64,000 nucleotides of DNA, taken from assembly GCF_036324505.1 (NCBI RefSeq), contig NC_086354.1:1124339-1188338 (forward strand), in the 5' to 3' direction. Source of the stretch: Eleginops maclovinus (lineage: Eukaryota > Chordata > Actinopteri > Perciformes > Eleginopidae). A program made the translations under genes and the position numbers. Positions 34,175 to 45,379 of the stretch are shown piece after piece. The notes below the pieces were generated by a model. The model had not been told where the DNA came from. It worked only from the letters and a program-made list of their open reading frames with translations, and did no database searches. The first letter of the stretch is position 1; each line of letters begins with the position of its first letter.

Positions 34175-34495
34175 TTAACATGCAGAAATACACACAGGTG
34201 TCATATAGACTATTGTTTGTTTGTAGCCCAGTTTCCCGTCCTTTGCGTCGATCCAGGGATAGGCCTCCTTTTTTCTCTTCCACATCTCCTCAGTCCAGAT
34301 CACGAACGGTGAGCTGTCGGAGCTCCCCATAGAAATATGGGAGCTCCCCACCGCCTCCGCGCTAGCATTAGCAGAAGATGTGGGAACTTCGGTGGTGGTG
34401 CTGGCTTGTGGCTCAGTCAACGTCTCTGGCTCCTGAATTTCATTGCTGACATCTTTCCGAAAATAAAAATCAATACTTTTCTGTCGATTTGACAT
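34175..34495 (-). pseudogene. Exon relic in hAT-N outer copy
   Basis: ATG 34495 opens MSNRQKSIDFYFRKDVSNEI and an acidic Ser/Thr/Glu linker, then WTEEMWKRKKEAYPW. It reads out at a stop after about 106 codons. This looks like the N-terminal exon of a ZNF862/KIAA1586-type hAT transposase, left when the rest was deleted. The same exon occurs inverted at 35121-35441 with only a few substitutions. Confidence 0.6.
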
Positions 34496-35120
34496 TTTAA
34501 TAACTACACTAACCACACTGAAATCAAAATAGGCTACACATCACATCCACGTTCTCGTTGTTTTTTTTTTGTCTTGTTTTAAGTCTCAGGTTGATGACGA
34601 TTATCGAATGTTCATGTCGTAGCCAATATAGGTCACGGACAGATACTGGGGATGTCTTATGTAGCCTATGTAGGTTGTTCTCACCATTGCCAATATCTCC
34701 GGATTGACATTTGAGTTGTAAGCTATTTTTTTAATTTTTTTTTTTAGTTGTAGCCAGGGGTGTAGTGGGCGTTGGACGCGGGGGTACGCCGTCCACCCAC
34801 TTCTCCCGACGTGATATATAAAAAAATAATAAATATAAAATAGCTTAGGCTACAACTAAAAAAAAAAATTTAAAAAAATAGCTTACAACTCAAATGTCAA
34901 TCCGGAGATATTGGCAATGGTGAGAACAACCTACATAGGCTACATAAGACATCCCCAGTATCTGTCCGTGACCTATATTGGCTACGACATGAACATAACA
35001 TGAACATTCGATAATCGTCATCAACCTGAGACTTAAAACAAGACAAAAAAAAAAACAACGAGAACGTGGATGTGATGTGTAGCCTATTTTGATTTCAGTG
35101 TGGTTAGTGTAGTTATTAAA

Positions 35121-35441
35121 ATGTCAAATCGACAGAAAAGTATTGATTTTTATTTTCGGAAAGATGTCAGCAATGAAATTCAGGAGCCAGAGACGTTGAC
35201 TGAGCCACAAGCCAGCACCACCACCGAAGTTCCCACATCTTCTGATAATGCTAGCGCGGAGGCGGTGGGGAGCTCCCATATTTCTATGGGGAGCTCCGAC
35301 AGCTCACCGTTCGCGATCTGGACTGAGGAGATGTGGAAGAGAAAAAAGGAGGCCTATCCCTGGATCGATGCAAAGGACGGGAAACTGGGCTACAAACAAA
35401 CAATAATCCATATGACACCTGTGTGTATTTCTGCATGTTAA
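35121..35441 (+). pseudogene. Exon relic in hAT-N inner copy
   Basis: Same product as 34175-34495, differing by a few residues (for example SSDNAS against SSANAS, and FAIWTEE against FVIWTEE). The start is ATG 35121. No downstream transposase is present in this copy. Confidence 0.6.
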
Positions 35442-35470
35442 GCTGAATATATGTATGGCTTTTTGGGTGG

Positions 35471-35472
<2 letters not shown>

Positions 35473-35545
<73 letters not shown>
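35473..35545. repeat. (GT)n microsatellite in hAT-N inner copy
   Basis: A run of about 35 GT dinucleotides. The corresponding tract in the outer copy (34128-34149) is much shorter, so it expanded in this copy after the copies separated. Confidence 0.95.
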
Positions 35546-35547
<2 letters not shown>

Positions 35548-35946
35548 GGGGGTGACGTCACAAATAGCGTACCCTCACTTAAAAAATCCCCACTACACCA
35601 CTGGTTGTAGCCTAAGCTATTTTATATTTATTATTTTTTTATATATCACGTCGGGAGAAGTGGGTGGACGGCGTACCCCCGCGCAGTCCCGGCTCCAGCT
35701 CAGTACAGAGGGGGGGGCAGCTGAAAACCGAGGTGGGGCGGTGAGTCACAGCATCATGTGACATGTCACCGGCGGTGACATGTCACATGATGCTGCATAG
35801 AATGAGAAAACATAACAGAGCAACATCAAAACAGACTCCACAGATCAGAGGCGCTGATCTAACATATCCAACAACGTATGATCAATAACCACATTGCTAA
35901 CAAACAGTAGCAACAATACAAATGATAAAATAACCAGCTCTTACCT

Positions 35947-38900
35947 TCAGTAGAGTTGCAGTCTCCTCTTTCCTGACGAGTGGAACCTCCTCAGCAGCAT
36001 CTCCTTCCATTCATCTTTGAATTTCCTACTGAGGTCATTCTCAAAGGCCAGCTGGATGAGATGGGCTTTGCGTCGATGCAACATGCTGCGTCTGTGCTCA
36101 CTAAATACATTCTTCAACGTGGAGAACGAGTTTTCACATGTAGCAGTTGATGCCCCGAATGTTAGTGCGTGTTTGAATGCTGTCATTACCGCTGGCATGG
36201 CACTTAATACCCTGGACTCCTTTGCAACAAGGTGACTCAAAGTCACTCTCACTTCTCCCTGGCCTGTGCACCGGCTTTTCAAAAACTCTCGCGCAACTGT
36301 GAACTGTGCCTCAACCATGTCTGTGTTTGTTAAATCCAGTAGTGGTTTCACTTTCTCAGCCTCCAGGAAATTCACACTGGCGGGGTCCAAAGCGTCCAAA
36401 GCTGACATATATTTCCCATTACGCTCGCTGAAACGTGCAGCCATTTCACTCAGAATAGAGTCGATGATGCCAAAAAACAGCCGCTTGCACTCTTGTTGAA
36501 TGTCCACTTCGCGCTGCCCAAGGCTTTCACTCACCACGTAGTCTTGTAGCGTCCTGGTGGCCTGCCGCTGCCGTTTTGGAGGAGCAGGCACGCCGGCGCC
36601 ATCACCTGCATCGCTGTCAGACCACAGTTTCTGAAATTCCGCATCTGATCGTAGATCCTCTATGCAAGAAGAGGCACTTTGAATGAGCTGGACTGCAGTG
36701 ATTAGATCTGTTTCTTCGGCTTGCAGCATCCGATTGGCTGGGTCCATCAGCCCCAATAGTTTGTGCATCACACCGGTGAGAAATGTGAAGCTCCGTTCTG
36801 TAATGGCCTTGTGAAGTCCAACAGATTCAATTTTCACATCAGCACTTGCTCCCATGGTTCCGATCTCTTTCAGGAAGTCCACCAGTGCAGTGTGTGACTT
36901 CAGCACCACAGACACCGTGTCAAGGTGTCCGGTCCATCGCTGCTCTAACAGCCTTTTAAGCTTCTCTCCTTTGTACTGTGCGGCTACAGTGGGCTTTTTC
37001 ATAAATTTATAAAAGGAATTGCACACTTCAAAAAAATCCCCAACTGCACTCTCTGAGGAAATAGCATGCACGATCACCAAATGTAATTGGTGGTTGAAAC
37101 AATGGATGTAAGGCGCTTCTCTGTTTAACTTATTTTGAATAAGCTTCTGCATGCCTCCCTCTCGTCCCGACATGACGCTGGCTCCGTCATAACACTGACT
37201 AAGAATTTTGTTTGCGTCAAGGCCAGCATTTGACAGTTCATCAAGCACAACATTAGTGAGTGACTGGGCATCACATTTGTCCGTTGTCTGCATTGATAAC
37301 AGCCTCTCTTGCATTTTGTAGTCCTTGTCCATATAACGCACAACTATAGATACATTTTCACTGCCTGTCGGGTCTTTAGTTCCATCCACCTTGAGTGTAA
37401 ACCATGACTCCCCGACATCTTTAACAATTTGCTCTGTTACGATCGTGCTCATCAGTTCAATGATGTGATTTTGAATATCATGTGATGTGTAAGTTGCGTT
37501 TTTTGGAATTGTACTGAAAGCCTTTGCAAGCTCTTGGTTTTGCCTCAGCGTGTAACCAAACAGGGAGAGAAACATTCCGCTTCCCAGTTCATCTCTGCTA
37601 TTGACTGAATCCACTTCACCCCTCAGTGGCAGTTCGTTTGAGACAAGAAATTCAATTATGTCAACAATTGCAGACACATACAGGCGGTTTCGCGCAAGCT
37701 GATGAGAGTTAACCATGGTTGAAATGTCACTGCCTGTGTTGCATCGCATTTCCTTCTCTTTCCAGCTACCATTGCATGCTTGATGCTCTTTGCTGTTACT
37801 GTGCCTGCTAAATCCCTTTGCCTTATCATTAGCATGCTTCCAATTAGTATATCCAGTTCTTGTGAAAACGGAGTCACTCCCTCCAAATTTCCTGCAGGGA
37901 AAACAAAAGGCTGCATCCAATTGCTGCGAATATTCAAGCCAGTCTCTCTCGTTGTACCAATTAGCCGAAAATGACCGTTTACAGTCATTATTATGCTGTT
38001 GCTTCTTTGGAAACTGCCTGAGATGAACCTGAGCTGGCTTGTCAACTCCGAGGTCCTCTGGTAGGCCTAAACCATGCTGTGAGTGCGACAGCGGGCTCTC
38101 TGGTCCCAGTGAACCCAGCTCACTCTCCTCACTGCGAGGCTGAACCCGCGGCTCCTCCCTCGGCAGGTGTTCCTCGCAGTGTGCGAACTATACCACGGTG
38201 TCCGGGGGAGCCGGATTTATTTTTTTTATTTTTTTTGAGGGGGGGGGGGGGATTCTGATTCTGTGACATAGGCCTATTAAATAGAAAATCCGTTGCACAC
38301 GGGGTGCCAAAGGTCTAGATTTACATGAAACAGAAACAGATTTACCGAGCATGTATGGGCTACGCAAACTTAATACTTAAACCACCGTCACCGTGTTATG
38401 AATCGTGTAGTTTCATAGACTGGCTGAATATCGCAAATTGAGGGTGAGAGTTATCTAGCTCAGAGGATGCTATGCTTTCCCAGGATAACAGTAGGCTAAC
38501 CTAGTTCAGCCTACACTTTACCAGTTAGCTGCTGAAGCTTGTTTTGAGACAGAGGGCTGATTTGTAAGAAAATAATTATTTGCAAATTCAACTATTCACG
38601 TGTATACTTTGAGGGCTGCCAAACTTTGATGGCATCTCCGAAGGCAGGGGTCACGTCTTATTGACTGTAACCACAACCTGGTTTTTTTTCTGCTGCTGAT
38701 ATGCCTAGTCCTGGCTTGTCTCCTCGCCGATTTGAACAACCAACCGAACAACAACTGTCTTGCATTGTATTACTCAGTCAGAACACATTAAGGTAGAGAT
38801 ATTCATTGATTTTGAATGAAAGGTAATCGGTGATCCTAGGTAAATTCCAGTGGTAGAACTAGAAGAGCTATCGAATGCCTTTCTTGCCCGCCAACTGGGC

Positions 38901-39231
38901 ATTTTGACGTCATACAGCCTGACAACTATGAATAGAATTTTATTTCACTTATTTTACACCTTTGAAAAAAACATTACCCAAAATGGCATTTATTTGGTCA
39001 TCATATCAATATTTTAGAGAGCTCCCCTAAAATTTCGCAAACCATGTTCCCAGGGGAGCTCATGTCACCACTAGGGGAGCTATAGCTCCCCCTGCTCCCC
39101 TCCAGTTCGCACCCTGGTTCCTCGTCCTCTCCGGTGCTCCTGCTGCTGCTGCTGCCAGGCGGCGGTGATGCCGCCGACGGTGTGGTTGTTTCTGGCTTTT
39201 TCAGCCATTTGCGAATATCCATTCTGTCCAT
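35947..39231 (-). pseudogene. hAT-C transposase (TTF finger/DUF4371), broken only by a MITE
   Basis: ATG 39231 opens MDRMDIRKWLKK, then a Ser/Pro-rich linker. After 115 bp of coding sequence a MITE interrupts it (38177-39116). The frame resumes at 38168 and runs to a stop at 35947. The two parts together are 2337 bp, divisible by three, with no stop that I can see: a 778-residue transposase before insertion. Motifs are a TTF-type finger (DAAFCFPCRKF), the core WFTLKVDGTKDPTGSENVS and CYDGASVMSGREGG, and the C-terminal ATCENSFSTLKNVFSEHRRS. It is related to, but clearly distinct from, hAT-Y and hAT-Z. Confidence 0.9.
38177..39116. mobile_element. hAT MITE inside the hAT-C transposase gene
   Basis: 940 bp with ends CAGTGTGCGAACT (38177) and AGTTCGCACCCTG (39116), and an exact 8-bp TSD GTTCCTCG (38169-38176 and 39117-39124). 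No open transposase. A long T-run and a G-run occur near 38218-38252. Its ends resemble those of the MITE at 17397 (CAGGGTGCGA), so both may answer to related transposases. Confidence 0.94.
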
Positions 39232-40359
39232 AGACAGAGATGTATAAAATATTCTGAATGTCCGCTTGAATTAAAATAGCTGCTACGTTGCTTCGTTTGT
39301 TTTTGTTTTATGGCGGGAATCGGGATGACGCACTGACCGTCAGTAGGCTAACCGTCAATTTGACGTAGCCTAAACTGCGTAAATTGCAAAGCTGTTTTTT
39401 TATTTACCCATGCTGTTCATTTTGGTTTGTCAGTGGAGTTTTCTGTTATTTTTAACACATCATAAACTGTTGTAATAAAACTAAAAACAATAAAAAATAC
39501 ATTAAAAAAATACTATTTTGATTGAGGGGGCGGACAGTCCGCGTGAGGGGGCGACGCCCCCTCACGCCCCCCCCGTGACGCCGGGACTGCCCCCGCGTCC
39601 AACGCCCACTACACCCCTGGATACGTGTAATTTTGTATGAGAGACGTGCTGCTCAGTTGACGTGCGTGCAGCAACGAAGGCACATAGCTTTTTGACCGTG
39701 TCCGTTTCCCTGGCCTTGTCCGTGCCTTATGAAGGATAATACCAAGTGATATTACTATTTATTTTACCTGTTTTGTGTTTGTACCAAGATATTTTTGTGT
39801 TACCAAGACGTCAAGAATTAAAGAAAACAAAAAGAAACTCAACTGGTCCGTGAGTACACTGAAAGTAAAATGAATAACGGTGAAGCATGGGATATGGAAC
39901 GAGTCAGAAAACCTTAGGCTGCCCACACGAAGTGGTCTAATTAATGAACCCTGAAAACGAAGTTTGGCCACTACATTAAGTCAAAAAGCTTCCTAAGCTT
40001 GATGTGGAAGACAAGTAAGAAGATGTATAGTTTCAGAAACGTTTGCAAAACGACGTTTAATGGTGCTAACTTGGATGACTAAAACGAATTGGAGCTAAGC
40101 TAACCAAGCTAATGCTGGGCATACACTGTGCGATTTTTGGAATCGCGGTATTCAGCTGCTGCTCATACTGTACGAGAATCGCAAGGGTTAAAACGTCGCA
40201 GCTCACGATTCCCGTTCTCACACTGTACGATCCGATGGTCTGATGCGATCTGGCTGCTCACACTACACGACACGTCGGACTCGGTCGGACTGACCGGAAT
40301 TGCAAGAAGAAGAAGCCGGAAGTGGGAGATGCTTGGATTCTCACAGATGCTTTCCTGAG

Positions 40360-42794
40360 ATGATGCTACTCACCAAAGAAAAGCGCGTTGCTCTGGCAAT
40401 TTGTGCCATTCTGTGTGCAGACAGCAAAAAAAAAAAGACGACGGCGACGTGTATGGACGAGGAAATGGCTTGGTAGACGTGGGCAGTATGGCCTGTCAAT
40501 TCTTCAACGAGAGCTGGAGGTAAGTAAATTGTTATAATAGCACATTAGGCCTATCAGACCCTTTCAGCTCGTGTACACCAACGTGGTCAGTCAATAAATC
40601 CATAAGTAGACTACTTGTTATAGTTCTGTCAACTTTAACTGACTTTCTACTGTTCTGTGTTTGTAGTAGCCTAGGGTAGCCTACAGTAGATACAATACAG
40701 TTGAAATGTGATGGTCTATCCAATGACTGCAGCTGTCTAGGGGGAGGAACTATGCAAACAATCTTATTGATGTGATGGAGGCATCAGTTTTACTTTGACA
40801 GTTTGTCTTATTATACAACATTTAAATGTTTTGATCAGACTCTTAAATTAACAACGACATCTAACATCTATAATGCGCCTGTGTTCTGTTTTATAGGTTG
40901 ATGATATGAGGGGTTTTCGGGACCTCCTCAGAATTTCTGTAGAGGAGTTCTATTTTCTTCTGGGGAGGGTTACTCCTCACATTGTGAAGCAGGATACTCA
41001 CCTCAGGAAGGCCATCAGCCCTAAGGAGAGGCTTTCTGTTACCCTTAGATTTTTGGCAACAGGCAAGTGTGTTGACATATGCTCCCTATTACTCAAAGGT
41101 TGAAAGTGAGGCAAGGTCATCTATCTGTCATATTAAAAATCAAGTTCACACATGCAACTGCATACAACCACACTACATCATACAACTTTCACCTTTCTAC
41201 ATCAGTTATGCTGGCACCTCCAACTACACCTCTTTCTATCCATGTAGGTACTATTACCACCTACTAGATTCTATTCTCAATCCATACTAAAATCTGTCGA
41301 TGTTCATCTTCCCTTACATTAAAAGGTGGACTATGAGATCCTGCATGATGTCACTTCTGTTGATATTCCACGTAAACACCAAACAAAATGTTACTTTCAA
41401 TTTCACACTACTAAATTAACTTTACTTATTGTCCCCCAACTTTGCTCATTGCCCATGTTGTCTCCGAAGACCGGACTTTTTCACAATGTATTCTGGGAGC
41501 AGGCAGCAAGCTGATCATAGGGAGATGCTTACGATTTTAGACAAAAATGAAAATTTACTAAAAACCAGGCAAGATCTCATTGTCCACCTTTAACATTTAA
41601 ATCCACACAACACTATAGACATTTTCTCCATTTTGATAGGCGAGACCTTCAACTCGTTGAGTTTCCAGTATAGGATTGGAAGCACCACACTGAGCAGGAT
41701 CGTCATGGAAACATGCACAGCCCTTACCTCTGTGTTGCGTGAAGATTACTTGAAGGTAAATTTAACTGGGAATAATAATCTAAAATCATACAGAACATCA
41801 CATTACCCATGGTCAGACTATTGAAAGGTTGGCTTGCACAATGATTTCTCACCTAAATCAGCTGAGTCCTTTGTGTATTTATACTGTCTTTATGAAAGGT
41901 GAAATTTAAAAAAAAAAGAACTCAAAGTGTTTTTGAAAACATTATTTCACCAGATTAATGTCATGTATTACTTTGTACTTCCTTCAGACACCATCAACTG
42001 ATGCCGAATGGAAGGCCATTGCCAGCGACTTTTACCATAAGTGGCAGTTTCCCCAATGCTTGGGGGCTATAGATGGCAAACACATTTTCATCCAACCCCC
42101 TGCCAAGAGCGGAAGCCTGTTCTACAACTACAAGTCACGATTTTCCATCATTCTCATGGCTGTAGTGGATGCTAATTACAAGTTCGTCTACGCGTCCGCA
42201 GGGACACAGGGAAGGGTGTCAGACGCAGGAGTGTTTGCGCATTCGGACCTGAGGGAGGCGATGGATAAAGGCACCCTGAACTTCCCCCCTGTGGAAACCC
42301 TGCCAGGCACTGACGCTGTGATGCCATATGTGCTGGTTGGTGATGAGGCTTATCCTCTCCGCCCTGACCTCATGAAGCCATTCCCCCACAGAAACCTCAA
42401 CACCAACCAACGCATCTACAACTACCGCCTGTCCAGAGCACGACGTGTGGTAGAAAATGCATTCGGAATTCTGTCAAACCGCTTCAGAGTTTTCAGAACC
42501 ACAATCTGCCTGGAACCTGACAAGGTTGTGAAGATTGTCTTTGCCTGCATGTGTCTTCACAATTTCCTGCGGCAACGCAGATCAGATGCCTATGTACCAC
42601 CTGGGTATGTAGACACAGAAGATGCCAACCACAGGCTCATTGAAGGAGCATGGAGACGGGAGGGAGGTCTTCAGTCAGTTGCGATGGGACGAGCAAGAAA
42701 CCCTTCAGTGGAAGCGAAAATGCAGCGGAACCTCCTTTGCAGCTACTTTCAGACACCAGCAGGGAGTGTGTCTTGGCAAGAAGGCATGGTGTAG
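40360..42794 (+). CDS. Harbinger DDE transposase (HARBI1-like), four exons
   Basis: Proposed exons are 40360-about 40519, 40897-41062, 41640-41755 and 41988-42794. Phases agree between exons 2, 3 and 4: exon 2 reads VDDMRGFRDLLRISVEEFYF, exon 3 ETFNSLSFQYRIGSTTLSRI, exon 4 starts TPSTDAEWK. Exon 4 holds the catalytic triad in a DDE_4 fold: CLGAIDGKH, VLVGDEAYPL and RRVVENAFGIL. The exon 2 donor is GC rather than GT (CAACAG|GCAAGT). In exon 1, an 11-A run at 40426-40436 puts the basic stretch (RRRRRVWTRKW) one base out of frame with the ATG. That is either a real break, a sequencing error, or a sign that the true start differs. The transposase needs its MADF partner for nuclear entry and end recognition. 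Confidence 0.85.
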
Positions 42795-43144
42795 GAGATG
42801 AGACAACCAAATTGTCTGAGAAAAGTTACCAAGTCATTATTTTTGTGTTATTATAAAATGACAGTTCACTTCTGTATTTGAAGAAACATTACTCTTTGTT
42901 TATTGAACATGTATAAAAACTATGTACAGAAACATTAAACACATCCCTTCATTATTACAAAAATAAATCTACCTCTGTGGGGAAAATAAACAAAATGATT
43001 TTCTTCATTAACAATTATAAATAAATCCAAAAATATTTCCAGTAACACAAAGAACAACATTGAGGTAGTTGGTAACTCACATTAGTGACTTATAAAGAAC
43101 ATGTAAATTTAGTGAAAGAACACAGGAAGGGTGTTATTGTTGGA

Positions 43145-44567
43145 CTAGTCTTGTCTAGTGTTCAGCATTGACAAAAATGACATTGGCTGGGTTGTGGCCT
43201 GGTGGCTTTGGGGGGCTGACTGGACCTGATAGGGGTGCAGCATGGGGTATAAAGGTGGCCTAACCTGTGTACCTGGAAATTGTGCTTGGCTGCCATACAG
43301 ATTTCCAGGAACGCTGCCCTGCTGGCTGATCGCTGTCTCCTGAGCATCATAAATTAAGTTCATAATGTTCCTCCTTACCCTTAATTGTACAGCGGGATTG
43401 GTAAGGTTTCTTAGCTCTGATGCTACTTGTTGGCCAAACCGTTCCTCTGAATCAGCATCGGAGCCAGATAAGGTTTTCTGGACCTGCTGAAGCACGGACA
43501 ATTTGGCCATTTCAAGGTTGTGCTCATCAAATTTTGAGTTGGATTTCTGGACTCGAGGTCTTTTACTAGACTGACCACTTGACACTTTGACTGGTGGACT
43601 GGGGTTTTCCGTGGGCTCTGACAGTGGACTACTGATGTTCGAAGTGACATCTTCGACATCTGCGTCAATGTCAACTGTGGTTTGGTCTTCCTCTCCCTCC
43701 TCTGTAATACTTGTGTCCTCCGACTCCGACCCAGGCTGAAGGAAACAGTGCAGAAAGCAGACAGGGAAAGTGATTACACACAAGTTAAGATCTTAACAGT
43801 GTTGTTTAGGTCAAATACCAATTTCTCATTGTATTACCACTAAACCTAGACAATGTGAGCAGGAGTAACTTAATTTAGACATAGCACTGCCATGGGAAAA
43901 TCACATGATGAGGGGAGTGGTCTGCAGGTCACAGTACCACCCACGATCCAGAGATTTATTCCCCTGGTTTCCAATTTCCAAACCAGATCTGGAGAAGCCT
44001 TTTGGATGAAAGGTGAAACGTCTTCAACTCCAAAAAGAAGTCCAGTTGCCTTAACTAACTGAACTGAACTCATCTTCATTTATATAGCACCTTAAAACAA
44101 CTGCAGCTGAATACCATGACCTGGATGAATGAGAATCTTCACAGACATATTCTTAGCCTACTTTTTTGTATTCTTTTTATTTGAAGCACTTTTGGATTTG
44201 GATCAATTATGTTGTGTGAAAGTGCTATATAAATAAAGTGACTAGACTTTACTTTATTTAAAACTTACTCTCAGAGTGGACTCTGTAGATCTGTGCGCGA
44301 CATGGACCCTCAAAAAGTCCAAATGCTGCAGTATCCACTGCTGTTTGGGGGTCAGTGTTTTTTGCCCACTGCCACTGGGCTTGGGTTTGATCAATTTCCC
44401 AAACTGCGTCCGCAGTGATGCCACCCTCGTTTTTACCTCGTTCACTGCAAAAGTAGGCTAACATTAACATACTGTATGATGTATGCTTACTACATGTACT
44501 GCTAACATTATTATCTGCTAATCATCTATACATTTTCGATGGTCCCATAAACTTAAAAGAAATTGAG

Positions 44568-44608
<41 letters not shown>

Positions 44609-44845
44609 ACCACCACCAACAACAGTTATTGATAACAGTTGTTATCCACATTGCTAAATTGCTAGTCCGGACAAAAACTTACCAGGCAGCTGCAATTGGG
44701 TTGCAATTGCCATCCAACTCTTATCCCTGTTGTTGCGGTCATGGTAGGACTGTGAAGCCACATCAAACAAGCAGGGATGTGCCTGCCATAGCTCAACAAG
44801 CCGACCCTCCGTTGCCGGCGTCCAGTTCACGCGTTGTGCTGCCAT
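43145..44845 (-). CDS. Harbinger accessory MADF/Myb-like DNA-binding protein, 309 aa
   Basis: Three minus-strand exons are 44683-44845, 44269-44444 and 43145-43735. They have GTAAGT donors and pyrimidine-rich acceptors. The lengths (163, 176 and 591 bp) sum to 930, an intact frame. ATG 44845 opens MAAQRVNWTPATEGRLVELW, a MADF-like trihelix reading ATQLQLP at the exon 1 end. Exon 2 continues VNEVKTRVASLRTQFGKLIK. Exon 3 is acidic, then has a C-terminal BESS-like region (LSVLQQVQKTLSG). In PIF/Harbinger systems this partner binds the transposon ends and carries the transposase into the nucleus. It appears functional. Confidence 0.85.
43960..44250. repeat. Dispersed fish retroelement-like fragments in a Harbinger intron
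   Basis: Within intron 2 of the MADF gene, GGATGAAAGGTGAAACGTCT (near 44000) and a tail GTGCTATATAAATAAAGTGA (near 44222) are strings I recognise as recurrent in teleost genomes, probably from non-LTR elements. Family and boundaries are not assigned. Confidence 0.4.
44569..44607. repeat. (CA)n microsatellite
   Basis: About 19 CA dinucleotides followed by CACCACCACCACCAACAAC, in intron 1 of the MADF gene. Confidence 0.95.
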
Positions 44846-45379
44846 GCTGTTCTGTTGTCTTCTTCTTCTGTTGTCAATTTTCTCTTCCGTATCTATGTTC
44901 GCGCATGCGTAGTGTGACAGGATGAGGCAAATCGGCTCGTGAAACTGCTTCAACTGTGCGAGAGCCTCACGAGGGGCGACCAGAATTTCAAACAAGTTTG
45001 ATTTTCATCCGATCGATCGGGAGGTGGTCGGGAGGGCTTAATCGTTTGTCGTTACCCCATGTATACTACACGATGCGAGACGCACGATTGAGCCAAAACT
45101 CGGCCCGATCTCCAAAATAGTCGCACGAGTGAAAATCTTGTCGATATCGGGCCAAAAATCGCACAGTGTATGCCCAGCTTAAGTGGAGGCTACGTTTGCC
45201 AGCTGTGGAATGATAAGTGACAGTGCTTGTGCAGTTACTTTTTACTCGTTTTGAATGTTGAGAAGTTCGTTTTGAATAAGCTTGCAGTCATTTTTGTGCT
45301 AAGTTAAAAACCCGAAGACAGTTGGGTTAAACTGAAACGAGGCTGTGTAGCAGATTAGCTGAGTGAAACCTCGTGAATA

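Larger units (their letters stand above)
34755..35603. mobile_element. hAT-N inner copy, inserted in inverted orientation in the outer copy
   Basis: 849 bp with CAGGGGTGTAGTGGGC at 34755 and CCCCACTACACCACTG ending at 35603. The exact 8-bp TSD is GTTGTAGC (34747-34754 and 35604-35611). Its sequence is the reverse complement of the outer copy. Together they make two inverted arms of about 690 bp (34069-34754 against about 34850-35603), a long potential hairpin. The copies differ mainly in the CA/GT tract length. Confidence 0.95.
35684..39589 (-). mobile_element. hAT-C: autonomous-type hAT with ZMYM1-like transposase
   Basis: The TIRs are CAGTCCCGGC at 35684 and GCCGGGACTG ending at 39589. The TSD is CCCCCGCG (35676-35683 and 39590-39597). 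It is inserted near the right end of the hAT-N outer copy; the remaining 22 bp of that end (39598-39619) follow. Without its MITE it is about 2.96 kb with one long minus-strand gene. Palindromic GTGACATGTCAC motifs lie at 35757-35790 inside the left end. The 39232-39589 stretch is 5' non-coding sequence with a G/C-run near the terminus. Confidence 0.93.
34069..39619. mobile_element. hAT-N outer copy, inserted in the BEL-2 5' LTR
   Basis: The ends are CAGTGGTGTAGTGGGG (34069) and, reverse-complemented, CAGGGGTGTAGTGGGC (39619). The TSD is GATACGTG (34061-34068 and 39620-39627). Removing the two insertions inside it leaves about 780 bp: 34069-34754, 35612-35683 and 39598-39619. It is non-autonomous but keeps one coding-exon-like segment on the minus strand (34175-34495) and a short (CA)n tract near 34128. 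Confidence 0.93.
33902..39975 (+). repeat. BEL-2 5' LTR, interrupted
   Basis: Only 33902-34068 and 39628-39975 are LTR; 34069-39627 is hAT-N plus its second TSD copy. The two parts add up to 515 bp, exactly the 3' LTR length. Confidence 0.95.
40113..45179. mobile_element. PIF/Harbinger transposon in the BEL-2 leader
   Basis: The TIRs are GCTGGGCATACACTGTGCGA at 40114 and TCGCACAGTGTATGCCCAGC near 45160-45178. They are flanked by TAA (40110-40112 and 45180-45182), the 3-bp TWA duplication expected of PIF/Harbinger. It carries the usual two convergent genes: a DDE transposase (plus) and a MADF DNA-binding protein (minus). The element is 5067 bp. It lies between the BEL-2 5' LTR and gag. The 42795-43144 stretch is the intergenic 3' region between the two genes. 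Confidence 0.93.

Noticed and set aside
34069..35603. Foldback (long-TIR) transposon as one unit
   Set aside because: The 8-bp TSD GTTGTAGC at 34747 and 35604 shows that the right arm plus centre is a separate inserted copy.
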